A DNA stretch of 64,000 bases, from the NCBI GenBank assembly GCA_030063045.1, contig JAQSEB010000046.1, positions 930,001 to 994,000 of the forward strand. The letters are read 5' to 3'. Below are positions 47,126 to 64,000 of this stretch, in pieces. Every line of letters begins with the position of its first letter. The stretch's first letter is position 1. Below the pieces are notes generated by a model. It was not told the origin of the DNA. It made no database searches and was given only the letters and a program-made list of their open reading frames with translations. The position numbers and the translations under genes were made by a program. Origin of the DNA: Pratylenchus scribneri. Its lineage: Eukaryota > Nematoda > Chromadorea > Rhabditida > Pratylenchidae.

Positions 47126-49186
47126 ATAATTACAAATCAGTATGGGTCAATTACAATTACAAATCATAATTACAATTTAGTGCAATTACAAATCAGAATT
47201 ACAATTTAGTGCAAATTACAAATCAGAATTACAATTTAGTGCAATTACAAATCAGAATTACAATTTAGTGCAAATTACAAATCAGAATTACAATTTAGTG
47301 CAATTACAAATCAGAATTACAATTTAGTGCAAATTACAAATCAGAATTACAATTTAATGCAATTACAAATCAGAATTACAATTTAGTGCAAATTACAAAT
47401 CAGAATTACAATTTAGTGCAATTACAAATCAGAATTACAATTTAGTGCAAATTACAAATCAGAATTACAATTTAGTGCAATTACAAATCAGAATTACAAT
47501 TTAGTGCAATTACAAATCAGAATTACAATTTAGTGCAATTACAAATCAGAATTACAATTTAGTGCAATTACAAATCAGAATTACAATTTAGTGCAATTAC
47601 AAATCAGAATTACAATTTAGTGCAATTACAAATCAGAATTACAATTTAGTGCAATTACAAATCTGAATTACAATTTAGTGCAATTACAAATCAGAATTAC
47701 AATTTAGTGCAATTACAAATCAGAATTACAATTTAGTGCAATTACAAATCAGAATTACAATTTAGTGCAATTACAAATCAGAATTACAATTTAGTGCAAA
47801 TTACAAATCAGAATTACAATTTAATGCAATTACAAATCAGAATTACAATTTAGTGCAAATTACAAATCAGAATTACAATTTAGTGCAATTACAAATCAGA
47901 ATTACAATTTAGTGCAAATTACAAATCAGAATTACAATTTAGTGCAATTACAAATCAGAATTACAATTTAGTGCAAATTACAAATCTGAATTACAATTTA
48001 GTGCAATTACAAATCAGAATTACAATTTAGTGCAATTACAAATCAGAATTACAATTTAGTGCAATTACAAATCAGAATTACAATTTAGTGCAATTACAAA
48101 TCAGAATTACAATTTAGTGCAATTACAAATCAGAATTACAATTTAGTGCAATTACAAATCAGAATTACAATTTAGTGCAATTACAAATCAGAATTACAAT
48201 TTAGTGCAATTACAAATCAGAATTTCAATTTAGTGCAATTACAAATCTGAATTACAATTTAGTGCAATTACAAATCAGAATTACAATTTAGTGCAATTAC
48301 AAATCAGAATTACAATTTAGTGCAATTACAAATCAGAATTACAATTTAGTGCAATTACAAATCAGAATTACAATTTAGTGCAATTACAAATCAGAATTAC
48401 AATTTAGTGCAATTACAAATCAGAATTACAATTTAGTGCAATTACAAATCAGAATTACAATTTAGTGCAATTACAAATCAGAATTACAATTTAGTGCAAT
48501 TACAAATCAGAATTACAATTTAGTGCAATTACAAATCAGAATTACAATTTAGTGCAATTACAAATCAGAATTACAATTTAGTGCAATTACAAATCTGAAT
48601 TACAATTTAGTGCAATTACAAATCAGAATTACAATTTAGTGCAATTACAAATCAGAATTACAATTTAGTGCAATTACAAATCAGAATTACAATTTAGTGC
48701 AATTACAAATCAGAATTACAATTTAGTGCAATTACAAATCAGAATTACAATTTAGTGCAATTACAAATCAGAATTACAATTTAGTGCAATTACAAATCTG
48801 AATTACAATTTAGTGCAATTACAAATCAGAATTACAATTTAGTGCAATTACAAATCAGAATTACAATTTAGTGCAATTACAAATCAGAATTACAATTTAG
48901 TGCAATTACAAATCAGAATTACAATTTAGTGCAATTACAAATCTGAATTACAATTTAGTGCAATTACAAATCAGAATTACAATTTAGTGCAATTACAAAT
49001 CAGAATTACAATTTAGTGCAATTACAAATCAGAATTACAATTTAGTGCAATTACAAATCAGAATTACAATTTAGTGCAATTACAAATCAGAATTACAATT
49101 TAGTGCAATTACAAATCAGAATTTCAATTTAGTGCAATTACAAATCAGAATGAGGCAATTACTTACAATTACAAATCAGAATAGAG
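47126..49186. repeat. 29-bp satellite array
   Basis: About 70 tandem copies of a 29-bp unit, ACAAATCAGAATTACAATTT + AGTGCAATT. Some stretches alternate with a 30-bp variant (GCAAATTAC in place of GCAATTAC), giving a 59-bp dimer period at 47200-47480 and again at 47800-47990. Rare AATCTG and TTTAATGC variants recur at spaced positions, which shows higher-order duplication. The edges are degenerate. No stable ORF crosses the array. Confidence 0.97.
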
Positions 49187-52100
49187 GCAAATGTCCATCC
49201 ATTCTCCTTCGAAGATTGGAGATGGCAAATTGGGGATGGAGGGGGAATACGGTGGTTGAAAAGAAAATTGCGAGGGAGTGAAAAGATCGAGCCTTGTGGG
49301 TCAATCAAACTCAATTAATAATTTCTATTCTCTCCATTCTAATCGAATCAATTAATTAGTTTCATATAATTGGATTGGATTTTGTCTAAAATTTGCCATT
49401 TCCTTTCTTCATTTGTCCTTTCCCTTCATCAAAAGTCCATGCCTGTGTATCCCTTTCATCCATATCTTTCCTTCCATTTCCATTTTCCAACCACCTTTTG
49501 TCGAACAAGGCCAATTCAATTCTTGTCATTCATTCTTCCTTCCTCACCAATCCAATTCCTTTTGTTTCTGTTTGCCCATGAAGCCCTTCTCAAATTGCGA
49601 GGATTGGGGCTTGGTGGCAAAAGAGGCCAACCAACCACAACCAAAGGCATAAAGGGCGAAAAGGCCGCCACGGGCTTTGTTTGGCCGCTCATTTGGCTTT
49701 GCATTTGGATTGTTGGATAGATGGATACTGCCATTGCCATCCGTTAGTCCCTTCCATTGGCTTCTTTTTGCCAATTGGGCCAACTTGTTGAAGGCATCAA
49801 ATTGCCTTTTCCCACCCTCTCCCAATTCCCTTCATTCCATTTCGCCCAATCGGCTTCCTTCCTTCCCTCATTTCTTCTCCTTCAATTAATTGCGCACATT
49901 CCAGAAAATGGTGGCGCCTTGCAAAGGGGCTGGACGGCTTTCTTTGCTACTCATTAGAATGAATGAATGAATTGAATTGACTTGAATGGGAATGAAGGAT
50001 GTTTTCCCAGGGTGGTCCACTTTCCCCCAATTGTGGGGAGATTAGTCCCATTTGGGGCCAGACGCCCCGAATTATTTCAAAATGTCATCGGCTGGTAGCA
50101 GGTCGATTATTGAATTTGAATCCAACTTTTTTGAGGCCAATTTCCCCTTCCTTCCTCTTTCCCATGCACTCCATTTCCATCATATTTCATATTCATTCAT
50201 TCTCCCTGCAAATGCGCAGAAAGGGGGAAGGATGGGGAAATTGTTGGAAGCACTTTTTGGGCCATTCTTCTACAAAATACATCCAATTTGACGCATTTAC
50301 TAATAAACCATCATTGCATGACAAAGATGAATTGGATGGAATGTTTAGTGGGTGGATGGATGGCTATTGGTGGATGCCATTATTTTATGCCATTTTGGCC
50401 CCGTCAATTCATTTCTTATCCTCCTCCCCCACATTCCCCCATCATTTTTCGCCCACCACTTTCCAATTTGAACCTCGATTTTTGTGCCAAAATTGGGCCA
50501 TATGCCTCTCCCTTCTGAATAAATCCATCCCGCTATTTTGACGCAATCCCCTACCCCCATTTCCGACTGTTTTGAATAATTGATGCAACACATTGGCCCA
50601 TGCATATTATTTTGTTGGGCCAAATCGAATTCCAATTTTGCCTGAGTGGCCTTCCCTCCAACCTTCATAGTTGGATGACATTCCCCCCTCCCCCCCCCCC
50701 CCCCCTTGATGAATAAGTTCACGTTCCCCCCCCCCCCCCCCCCCTCCTCATCCTTCCGTCTGTATTTTCCGCCTATTCCTCTGCTAAATGGAATTCTCCA
50801 ACCCAATCCATCCAACTATTTGGCCATATTTTACTCAATTCGTAAAAATATTCATCCCTCATTTAAATTCCAACTTTGTCTCCATAAATGTCTTTTCCAT
50901 TCATCTGCCTATTCTTCTAAAACAATGCCCCAATATTGGTTTGTTCATTTCCTCAACAACCCATTTTGGCCATTTCTTTATCCAAAATTCATCCCCTTTT
51001 CTTCTTCTTTCCCACGTGCATTCATTCGCCCATCCTTCTTACAATTTTTTGCCATTTTTCGGGTCAATCCTCCTTCTTTGCCCCTTTCATTGTGCAACAA
51101 ATTGAAATGGGCCAATGGCAAAGCTTAAATTGGAAATTTGAGTTTTTTGGTCCTTTCCTCTGCCCAAAGGTCGATTTCCTCCTCTGATTTTGAGCACCTT
51201 TCAAAAAGTTGTCAGTCCCAATTTTTGACATATCCTTCAAAATCATTACATTTCCGTCCCAAAAACCACATTCACCTAGCTTTTTCCTCCAAAGGGCCAA
51301 ATGTTGCCATCAATCCGCCACTCCTCTTTTCCATGAAAATGTATGGGGGAATATTTAGAGGGGATATTTGTGGCACCAATTCATTCATTCATTCCATTTT
51401 CCCTTCCATTTTTGCCCTTTTAATCCTCCAATTAATTTTCAGCATTTCCTGCCGCCTCCACTTTCCATTTCCCCGTTTACATCATTTTTATAGCGCCAAA
51501 GGAAAAGTGGGAAACTTTTGCGGCAAAAAAAATAAATAAAAGGAGATTGATGATGAATTCGTTCATAATAAATTGGGAGGGAACACACCTGCCAATTGAT
51601 TTATCCTTTTATGGCACAAAAATAAATGAAAATGGCTAACTAAGCCACTCTCTTTTTATTCCTTGAATCCACTTTTGGGCCATGGCCAAAGAATGAATCC
51701 CCCAATTGTGTCCAAAAAAGTAAACTTGGCCATAAAACCGCTGTCTAAATTGGGTATTTCCCTCGAGGGATTTGATTCCCCTCATCAAAGTGAATCAATT
51801 TATTTTATTTAGTCATTCAAATGTGCCCTTCTCTGTCCCCCTCTTTTCCTCCCCCGCCGTCTCATCCTTGGCAACCTTTTTGCCCCCCATAATTTTATGG
51901 CCATTTGCGTCATTTTAGCTGGAAAAGTTGGTGAAAAAGGAGAAGAAAATGACCACCTAGCCCTAAAGTGAACATTGATGAATAGCGAGAATTGTTCTGT
52001 TTAGAACAATTAGCCACCAAGGCAGTCCCAATTCCCAGACAAGGAAAATCCGCTCAAATTAAATGTGGATAAATGTATTTATTTCCACAATTAATAAATA

Positions 52101-52321
52101 TGTAGAGAGGAATGGAATCCCTATTTTGGATTGAATTGCCCAATAATCCATCCATCCATTTATTGCCTTATTATTTTGTATTTGCGTGAATGGAATTTTG
52201 CTAAAAATGAGGGGAGAATTGCCCCATTTTGACGCATTCATTTGGCCCAAATTATGGCATTCTTATCATTCCCCCCTTCCTTCCAGATATATTCGTTCCA
52301 TTTTGCATTCTTTATTTGAGG
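49187..52321. other. 3.1-kb intergenic region upstream of the GPCR gene
   Basis: Strongly strand-biased, pyrimidine-rich DNA with many CCATTT/TTCC words. ORFs of up to 180 codons on both strands (for example 49999-50541) reflect this bias and show no domain. It contains two long C tracts at 50690-50705 and 50726-50744. No gene or RNA is recognised. Confidence 0.4.
50683..50744. repeat. Twin poly-C tracts
   Basis: Two C homopolymers of 16 (50690-50705) and 19 (50726-50744) bases, separated by 20 bp; the first is preceded by C6T. The complementary strand has G16 and G19, able to form G-quadruplexes. Confidence 0.95.
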
Positions 52322-54296
52322 ATGGAACAGAGAAATTGGCCTCCTTCAACGGAGGCACCGCCACCAATTTTGGAACAAAATGAATTGTGCGCACCGTTGG
52401 AATATGCCTTGCCCAATATTACTCAATATGTCCTCGAAAAGTTGGGCGATCGCTGTGCCATGGTCAATCCCCTCCTCCCCTCAATTATTTCATTTATATT
52501 GGCCTTTTTAGCCATCCATTGTCATCCCAACTGCCATCATTTATGGCCTAATCTTGTTGATCGGCCTTCTGGGCAATATTTGTACATGTTTGGTCATTCT
52601 TCGCAACAAAAGTATGCAAAATCCAACAAATTATTATTTATTCTCATTGGCCGTTTCCGATTTGCTCATTCTCACTTTGGGTTAGTTTTCCCTCCCTCAA
52701 TTTCATTGCAATTTTCATTCATTATTTCAAGGCCTTCCAATGGAATTACATGGCATTTTCGATTTCACATATCCGTATAAATTTGGTGAATTCATTTGCA
52801 AGGGTCGCGCATTCCTCATTGAATTCACTTCATATGCCTCCATTCTGACAATTACCTGCTTTTCCGTTGAACGTTGGCTCGCCATTTGGTTGGTCTTTTC
52901 CCCTCATCCATTCCTCTTAATTTTGTCATTTTTTTAAAACAGTTTTCCACTTCGTATCAAACTATTCTCCACCCTGGATCGGGCAATCAAAGTCATTTTG
53001 GCTGTCTGGATTTGCGCATTCTTGGCCGCCTCCCCCGTCCTTGACATTGTTGTTGTCAACAAATTGCCATTGCCGGATTGGGCATTCGGCCAACCTTGGC
53101 TTCCACTCATCTCCGATGACAATCAAACACTCAGGAACACAGTACCACCAAATAATTTATTCCAATTCATCATTTCCCCTCTAAAAAGGATACTTGTGCC
53201 ATGGATTTCCACCGGCCATTGGCCCAACGAAATTTCATTTTGATTGCTTTTCTCCTATTTTTCCTCCTTCCTGCCCTTCTAATCACCCTTGTTTATTGCC
53301 ATATTGTTCACCGACTATGTTCCTCGGCCCGTCATGCCAAACCAATGTTGGGTGGTGAACAAAAGCAGAAAATGCGTTCGCGCAAAAGTTTGCTCAAAAT
53401 ATTGGGTTTGTTTTCTTCCCAAATTCCCAACAAATTTTCCATTTAAATTTAAGTCTCCGTTGTGGTCATGTTTTTCCTTTGTTGGCTTCCTTTTCACGTT
53501 CAACGACTTCTCAGTATTTATTTGAATGAAATGGCCTCTGCCCCACCGGATGATGGATCCTCACCTTCTGAATATTCCTCTGCACTTTTCACCCTTTTCA
53601 GCATTGTTTTCTACATTTCCGGCTATTGTTATTATAGCAATTCCGCATGCAATCCAATCCTCTACAATACACTTTCTGCCAAATATAGAATGGCATTTTG
53701 CCGAACAGTCAGTGTCCCCCAACACCCACAATTCCCCTCTATTCACATTTTTTGCAGATTTTGGGCGAACGTTTGGCCTATAAATTGCTGAATGATAAAT
53801 ATCGTTCATCCACATATGGTCCAGCACTTCATTCACATTTGCAGCACTCAAAATGGTCGGCAAGTTCCATTCAAAGGCAAACAATTTCGCCAAAATTGTC
53901 TTCCGGTGCCCGGCCTGCTCACCCGTCCGCCGGTCCACGTATCCTTCAGGTGCCCTCTCAATCAACATCAAAATTCAATTTGTCATTTAGCTTTGCGGTG
54001 ACTCTGTTTTAATGGTCGCCGGCTCGGTTGGGCCCACCGGTGCCATTCTTTTGGCCCATAAACGTTCACTTGGTTCACCTATTGGCCTCCACAATTCGCA
54101 TCCCCGTCGAATTCGTCGGGAATTGACCTGGAATCGGGGCGAAATTACTTCTGAATTGATCAACGGAAATAGCCGAAAATTCAGTGAAGAAAGATGGAAA
54201 AGGGCAAAAGAGAGGGAAAGGGAAAGAACTGCGCCGGCCCAATTGGAAATAATTGGCCAAAATGAAATGAATAAGATGGCCAAAAATGAATATTAA
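52322..54296 (+). CDS. Neuromedin-U-receptor-like peptide GPCR
   Basis: Rhodopsin-family seven-helix receptor for a neuropeptide. Eight exons: 52322-52462, 52512-52680, 52732-52888, 52943-53141, 53189-53405, 53454-53707, 53758-53949 and 53991-54296, giving 544 residues. Helix hallmarks: [12 protein letters not shown] (TM1), [17 protein letters not shown] (TM2), an ERW variant of DRY after TM3, [11 protein letters not shown] (TM6) and [10 protein letters not shown] (TM7). Cys residues for the TM3-ECL2 disulphide are present (FICKGR and DTCAMDF). The TM2-TM3 region, with [20 protein letters not shown], is typical of neuromedin U / pyrokinin receptors (nematode nmur genes). The C-terminal tail is long and basic, about 175 residues. 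Confidence 0.9.
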
Positions 54297-54946
54297 ATTA
54301 AATTGAAATGTAAATTTAATTTTGATTTGTTCCAAATTTATCATTCCTTCAATATTTCTTCCCTTTTTTGGTGCCATTTTTGAATATAAATAAATAGAAT
54401 AAATCCAGCCATTGGCAAATACAATTTCCCCCTTCCTTCCCTAAGGCGGGCATCATAGTTCACATTTGCCAGAAAGAGGAATGAGAATATTTTCTCATTT
54501 TTTGGCCACCATTTTTTGAAAAATTTCAGCCAATAAATAAAAATGACCAAAGATGAATAAAACAGAAATCCCATTCTTTCATTCCATTTCCATTCATCCG
54601 CCCTATAGATTTGATCCAAAAATAAAAATGTGAAAGCAAAAAAGAAGCAGTCGTCGGCTTTTCCTACCTTTGGTTTGGCCAGAAACTAGAAAAAAGAACA
54701 CAAAAAAAGCAAAGTAAAAAAGGGGAGGGGTTATAGGCCATAACCCCAATTTGTGTTCATTTTTATTCGCATCAAAGCTCAATCGCCTTTTCCTCCATTT
54801 TTTTTTATCATTTTCCATATATTTTTAAACCAAATTAAGCCTCACATTCACATCACTTTTTAATCATTTTCCCCTTTTAATTTCATCAGTTTGTTTCATT
54901 TTTATTTTCATTTCAAAACCATTTTCATCAAACATCCGATCAAAAT
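54297..54946. other. Intergenic region, GPCR to ABC transporter
   Basis: 650 bp between two plus-strand genes. It holds the 3' UTR of the GPCR and the promoter of the transporter. Minus-strand ORFs (54075-54818) are shadows or low-complexity. No other feature is seen. Confidence 0.4.
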
Positions 54947-61200
<6,254 letters not shown>

Positions 61201-61383
61201 AATTTGGTGAGGGGAAAGAAGTGGCATAATTTCAAAATGGTTGATTTATGTTTATTTCGAATAATTTAAATTGTTTTTTAAAATATATTTTATATCATTT
61301 TTATTTTCTTTTGAAAAAAAATTTTGAGAATAATAAATAAAATTTCTAATTATCAATGGAACAATCAATTCATATAAAAAAAA

Positions 61384-61959
61384 TTATGGTACTCGGGTGA
61401 TACTCATGTCATTGTCGAACTTCTGATTGAATTGACTGGTCTTTGCTCTAATGAAATATGTTTCTTTCATAATTTTCTCTTTCCAAAGTTGCTCCTCCGT
61501 TAATAGTCCTTTTTGCTTCATTAAATGGAATCTGAAAATTAAAAAAAAATAAAATGCATCAAATTAATTTTTGGTAGGGTAAAATCAAATTTAGTCAAAA
61601 AGTCGGCTTTTTATATTTGTAAAATAAAAATTGATAAATTTCTTTAAGGAAAATTTATAAACTAACCTAAACCATGTAATCGGATGCCCTGGACCATAAA
61701 TGTAATTGAGCATTAAGGTATTGAGAGCAACAACTCCAATGCACCCGACGACTATAATGTAAGGCATTGTCCTTCTCTTTGTTGTAATTAAAGCAATGTA
61801 ATATGGAATATTCATTCGAAATCGTTGAAATTGACCAATTTTGTTTATGCCAATTTTTTGATTGTGCTGCGTTTTTGACGGCATTTCTGTCGTTGTTGAC
61901 CGTTGCGATGAGACTTTTTCTTTGGAAGATGGAGGAATATTTTCGCTATTCATTTTCAT
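61384..61959 (-). CDS. Small single-pass membrane protein, unknown
   Basis: Two exons, 61959-61667 and 61531-61384, give 146 residues. A polar Ser/Thr-rich N terminus of about 60 residues precedes RRTMPYIIVVGCIGVVALNTLMLNYIYGPGHP, one transmembrane helix with a Gly/Pro-rich exit. A basic helical C-terminal part follows (LLTEEQLWKEKIMKETYFIR). The size and pattern recall mitochondrial inner-membrane assembly factors, but I do not recognise a family. It is convergent with the MRP gene and divergent from SRP72. A TTTTTAG acceptor about 10 nt before the ATG suits SL trans-splicing. Confidence 0.65.
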
Positions 61960-62471
61960 ATTTATTATCTAAAAATTATTTTTAAAAAATTATTTAAATC
62001 TTAAACATTTGTTAAATCATGTTTCCAATTTGGTATTAAGGGTTTTCCCAAAATGTTTTTTAATTAATCATTGAAAATTGATTAAAAATAAAAAAACTGA
62101 TTTGGATAAAATGTCATCGCGTAAGATATTTTATCCAAACCGGTTTGCTGTTTGCTGTTTGCTCTTTGCTCAGCTCTCTCTTTGCTTTGCTTTGCTGCTT
62201 TGCATTGCAGTTTGCAGCAGGTTAGGTTTTGGTTTCGGTTATTTACAGGGAAAAGGGAAGGATTAAACTTAAAAACCAATGATGTTTTCGGGTTCAATAT
62301 GTTGGAAAAACCCTAAACCCGGTTTTAAAACATAAATTTATAAAAGCTAAACTAACAAAAAAATATGGATATGGTTGATTGAAATGGTTTAAACGACTTT
62401 TTCGGTGAAACGCACAATTACAAATTTATTAATTAAATTACCTTTAAGAAAATAAATAAACAATCTATCTA
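61960..62471. promoter_or_regulatory. Divergent promoter containing a MITE
   Basis: Lies between the small membrane-protein gene (-) and SRP72 (+). More than half is the complete MITE at 62040-62313. The remaining flanks are AT-rich. Confidence 0.4.
62040..62313. mobile_element. Tourist-like MITE, complete copy
   Basis: 274 bp bounded by GGGTTTTCCC and GGAAAAACCC termini, with TAA on both sides (62037-62039 and 62314-62316), the target duplication typical of PIF/Harbinger elements. An internal palindrome pairs TTGGATAAAATGTC with GATATTTTATCCAAA. A CTTTGCTTTGCT-type simple repeat fills the centre. No transposase is encoded. The right part is related to 30691-30840. Confidence 0.8.
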
Positions 62472-63690
62472 ATGGCAATGGAGAAAGCCTCATTTGAAAA
62501 ATCATATGCATTTTACCGCAAAAAAAATGATCAAGTGGCATTGAATGTTCTAAATAAATTGGACCAAAATGAACCCCGAGTAATGGAGCTGAAGGCACAA
62601 ATTTTATATAGAATGGAACAATTTGAGGCATCATTGGAATTATTAAAGTATTTTACTTATTTAAATATTATTTAATACTTTTTTTACTAGGAAATTAATT
62701 CGTACTCATAGTGATGACCAGGATGAACTTCGCCGAGCAAATTTGATTGCGGTAAAAACTCGTCTTCAAATGCAAAATAACGCACAAGAAGTTGAACTTG
62801 TAAATTTGGACACATATGAATTGATGTACAATGCTTCTTGTCATTTAATTGCCTGTGGGAGGTTTAATGAAGCTGCTAAATACTTGGATAAAGCATTGGG
62901 TAATAAAAATTGCAAAGTATTTTAAATTATAAATTTTTAGTCGAAAGTGAACGTGTATTGACCGAGGATGGATTAGGCAAGGAAGATATGGCACAAATTC
63001 TGGCACAAAAGGCATTTGTTTTACAAAAAATGGGATCATCAAAGGAGGCATTGAAAATCTATCAACAAGTTCTTAAAACAAAGTAATTTTAAATTAAATT
63101 TAAAAATTATTTATAAATTTAGGGACTTGAGCAGGAAATTGAAATCAACAATTAAAGAAAACCTTGAGGCGGATTATATTCGATTTGGGAAAAATTGGAG
63201 ACCAATTAAGCGGAAGTCGGATGAAACGATGGAACATGATAAAGTTTTTGCTATTTCTTTACAAATAATTTATGAATAAATTCAGGAAATAATCACCACA
63301 ACAGCGGCGAAGAAAAAGCGGAAGAGGAAGCCAAAATTACCAGTAAATTACGATCCAGAAATGCCGCCTGATCCAGAAAGATGGTTGCCCCGCCAGGAAA
63401 GGACGGCTTATCGGAAGAAACTGCATAAAAAGTTCAAGGATCGAGAAGTTGGCCGAGGAACTCAAGGGACCGCCGCTGCAAGCGCCACATCCGCCAACAT
63501 GTTCGAAACATTTTCAATTATAATTTAATCTCTCCAATATTTTTTCAGTGACTACAGCTCTAAAGTCCCCGCCGGTGGCACCACAACCTCAACACCGCAT
63601 GCATCGCCGAAACCAACTGCTGAGGGACCAAGACAGCAGAGACCGGCACACACACAAGCAAAGAAGAAAAAGAAGGGTGGAAAATGGTGA
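62472..63690 (+). CDS. srpa-72: Signal recognition particle subunit SRP72 (short form)
   Basis: SRP72 binds SRP68 and 7SL RNA in the particle that targets ribosomes to the ER. Six exons: 62472-62647, 62691-62899, 62941-63082, 63123-63243, 63286-63500 and 63549-63690, giving 334 residues. TPR-like helices occupy the first 190 residues (SYAFYRKKNDQVALNVL, AKYLDKAL, KEALKIYQQVLKT). The RNA-binding tail is unmistakable: KLPVNYDPEMPPDPERWLP, GRGTQGT and a Lys-rich end KKKKKGGKW. Human SRP72 is 671 residues. About 300 residues of the central TPR array are missing although the frame is intact, so this is either a reduced protein or a gene lacking exons I cannot see. Confidence 0.88.
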
Positions 63691-64000
63691 ATTAACACAC
63701 ACAAAATGATGATCACATTCCGATTTAAAAACCAAATTTTGTTAATCAGTTTATTCAATAAAAAAATAATCTATATTTGGATGAGATCAAATAAAATGTT
63801 CATGGATGATGACAATGAAAGTGAAAATGGGCTTTTTCCACTAATAATATAAATACAAATAGGAAGGGAAAGGGAATTGGGTTTTCATTTTTACAGATCA
63901 CATTTTGATAAAAACTAGTTAAATTGTTAATAATAATTTGCTAGTATTTATGGTAGTATTATATTCCTTTGTACATAATAGTAAGCAAATGCCATTGCCG
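63691..64000. other. 3' flank of SRP72
   Basis: AT-rich sequence with an AATAAA at about 63757 for SRP72. No further gene is visible before the window ends. Confidence 0.4.

Noticed and set aside
49370..51539. Many ORFs of 60-180 codons on both strands
   Set aside because: Strand-biased pyrimidine-rich DNA suppresses stops; none shows a domain, signal peptide with context, or exon structure.

Overview
The window is animal nuclear DNA, almost certainly from a nematode. It is AT-rich and densely packed with genes. Most introns are about 40-55 nt and end in TTTTCAG or TTTTTAG. Several proteins have their closest recognisable relatives in nematodes: a MEP-1-type zinc-finger protein, a CAL-1-type calmodulin, an EGL-10/EAT-16-class RGS protein and a nematode-type secreted Cys-rich protein. 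Of about 168 introns I placed by hand, six have a GC donor. That is a high share, and it fits reports of frequent GC-AG introns in cyst nematodes. Assignment to a plant-parasitic tylenchid is therefore an inference, not a demonstration. Exon coordinates were worked out by eye; for nearly all genes the summed exon lengths keep the reading frame.

Layout. 0.2-6.4 kb (+): a 19-exon plasma-membrane Ca2+ ATPase without its usual C-terminal regulatory tail, then a WD40-like gene close behind. 7.1-7.6 kb (-): a small secreted precursor-like protein. 9.8-11.6 kb (-): a MEP-1-like zinc-finger protein. 12.6-17.2 kb (+): three growth-related genes in a row, ribosomal P0, TCTP (with one intron lacking any GT donor) and a CIP2A-like protein. 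17.4-20.5 kb (-): phenylalanine hydroxylase, with a 26-bp minisatellite in one intron and a 2-nt frameshift in a conserved exon. 21.4-22.8 kb (-): a secreted Cys-rich protein. 26.0-29.1 kb (+): an R7-family RGS protein. 29.2-30.6 kb (-): an unrecognised 364-residue protein. 31.0-33.8 kb (+): ERCC8/CSA, a 37-codon ORF and FIS1. 34.2-36.3 kb (+): a phospholipid phosphatase. 39.1-40.5 kb (+): a CAL-1-like calmodulin with a long N-terminal extension. 40.8-42.6 kb (-): an SFT2-type Golgi protein and a possible tiny secreted protein. 42.8-46.0 kb (-): an EFCAB7-like EF-hand protein. 46.6-49.2 kb: a 414-bp foldback element next to a 2-kb 29-bp satellite. 52.3-54.3 kb (+): a neuromedin-U-type GPCR. 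54.9-61.2 kb (+): a 28-exon ABCC/MRP transporter. 61.4-62.0 kb (-): a small membrane protein. 62.5-63.7 kb (+): a shortened SRP72.

The genes are a mixed housekeeping and signalling set, not one pathway. Two thematic links are visible. Ca2+ handling covers the Ca2+ pump, the calmodulin-like protein and the EF-hand protein; G-protein signalling covers the RGS protein and the GPCR. I found no dedicated new multi-gene system. The unusual content lies in non-standard splicing, several repeat families (two unrelated arrays share a 13-nt core; two copies of one MITE both sit in divergent promoters), and some lineage-altered proteins.
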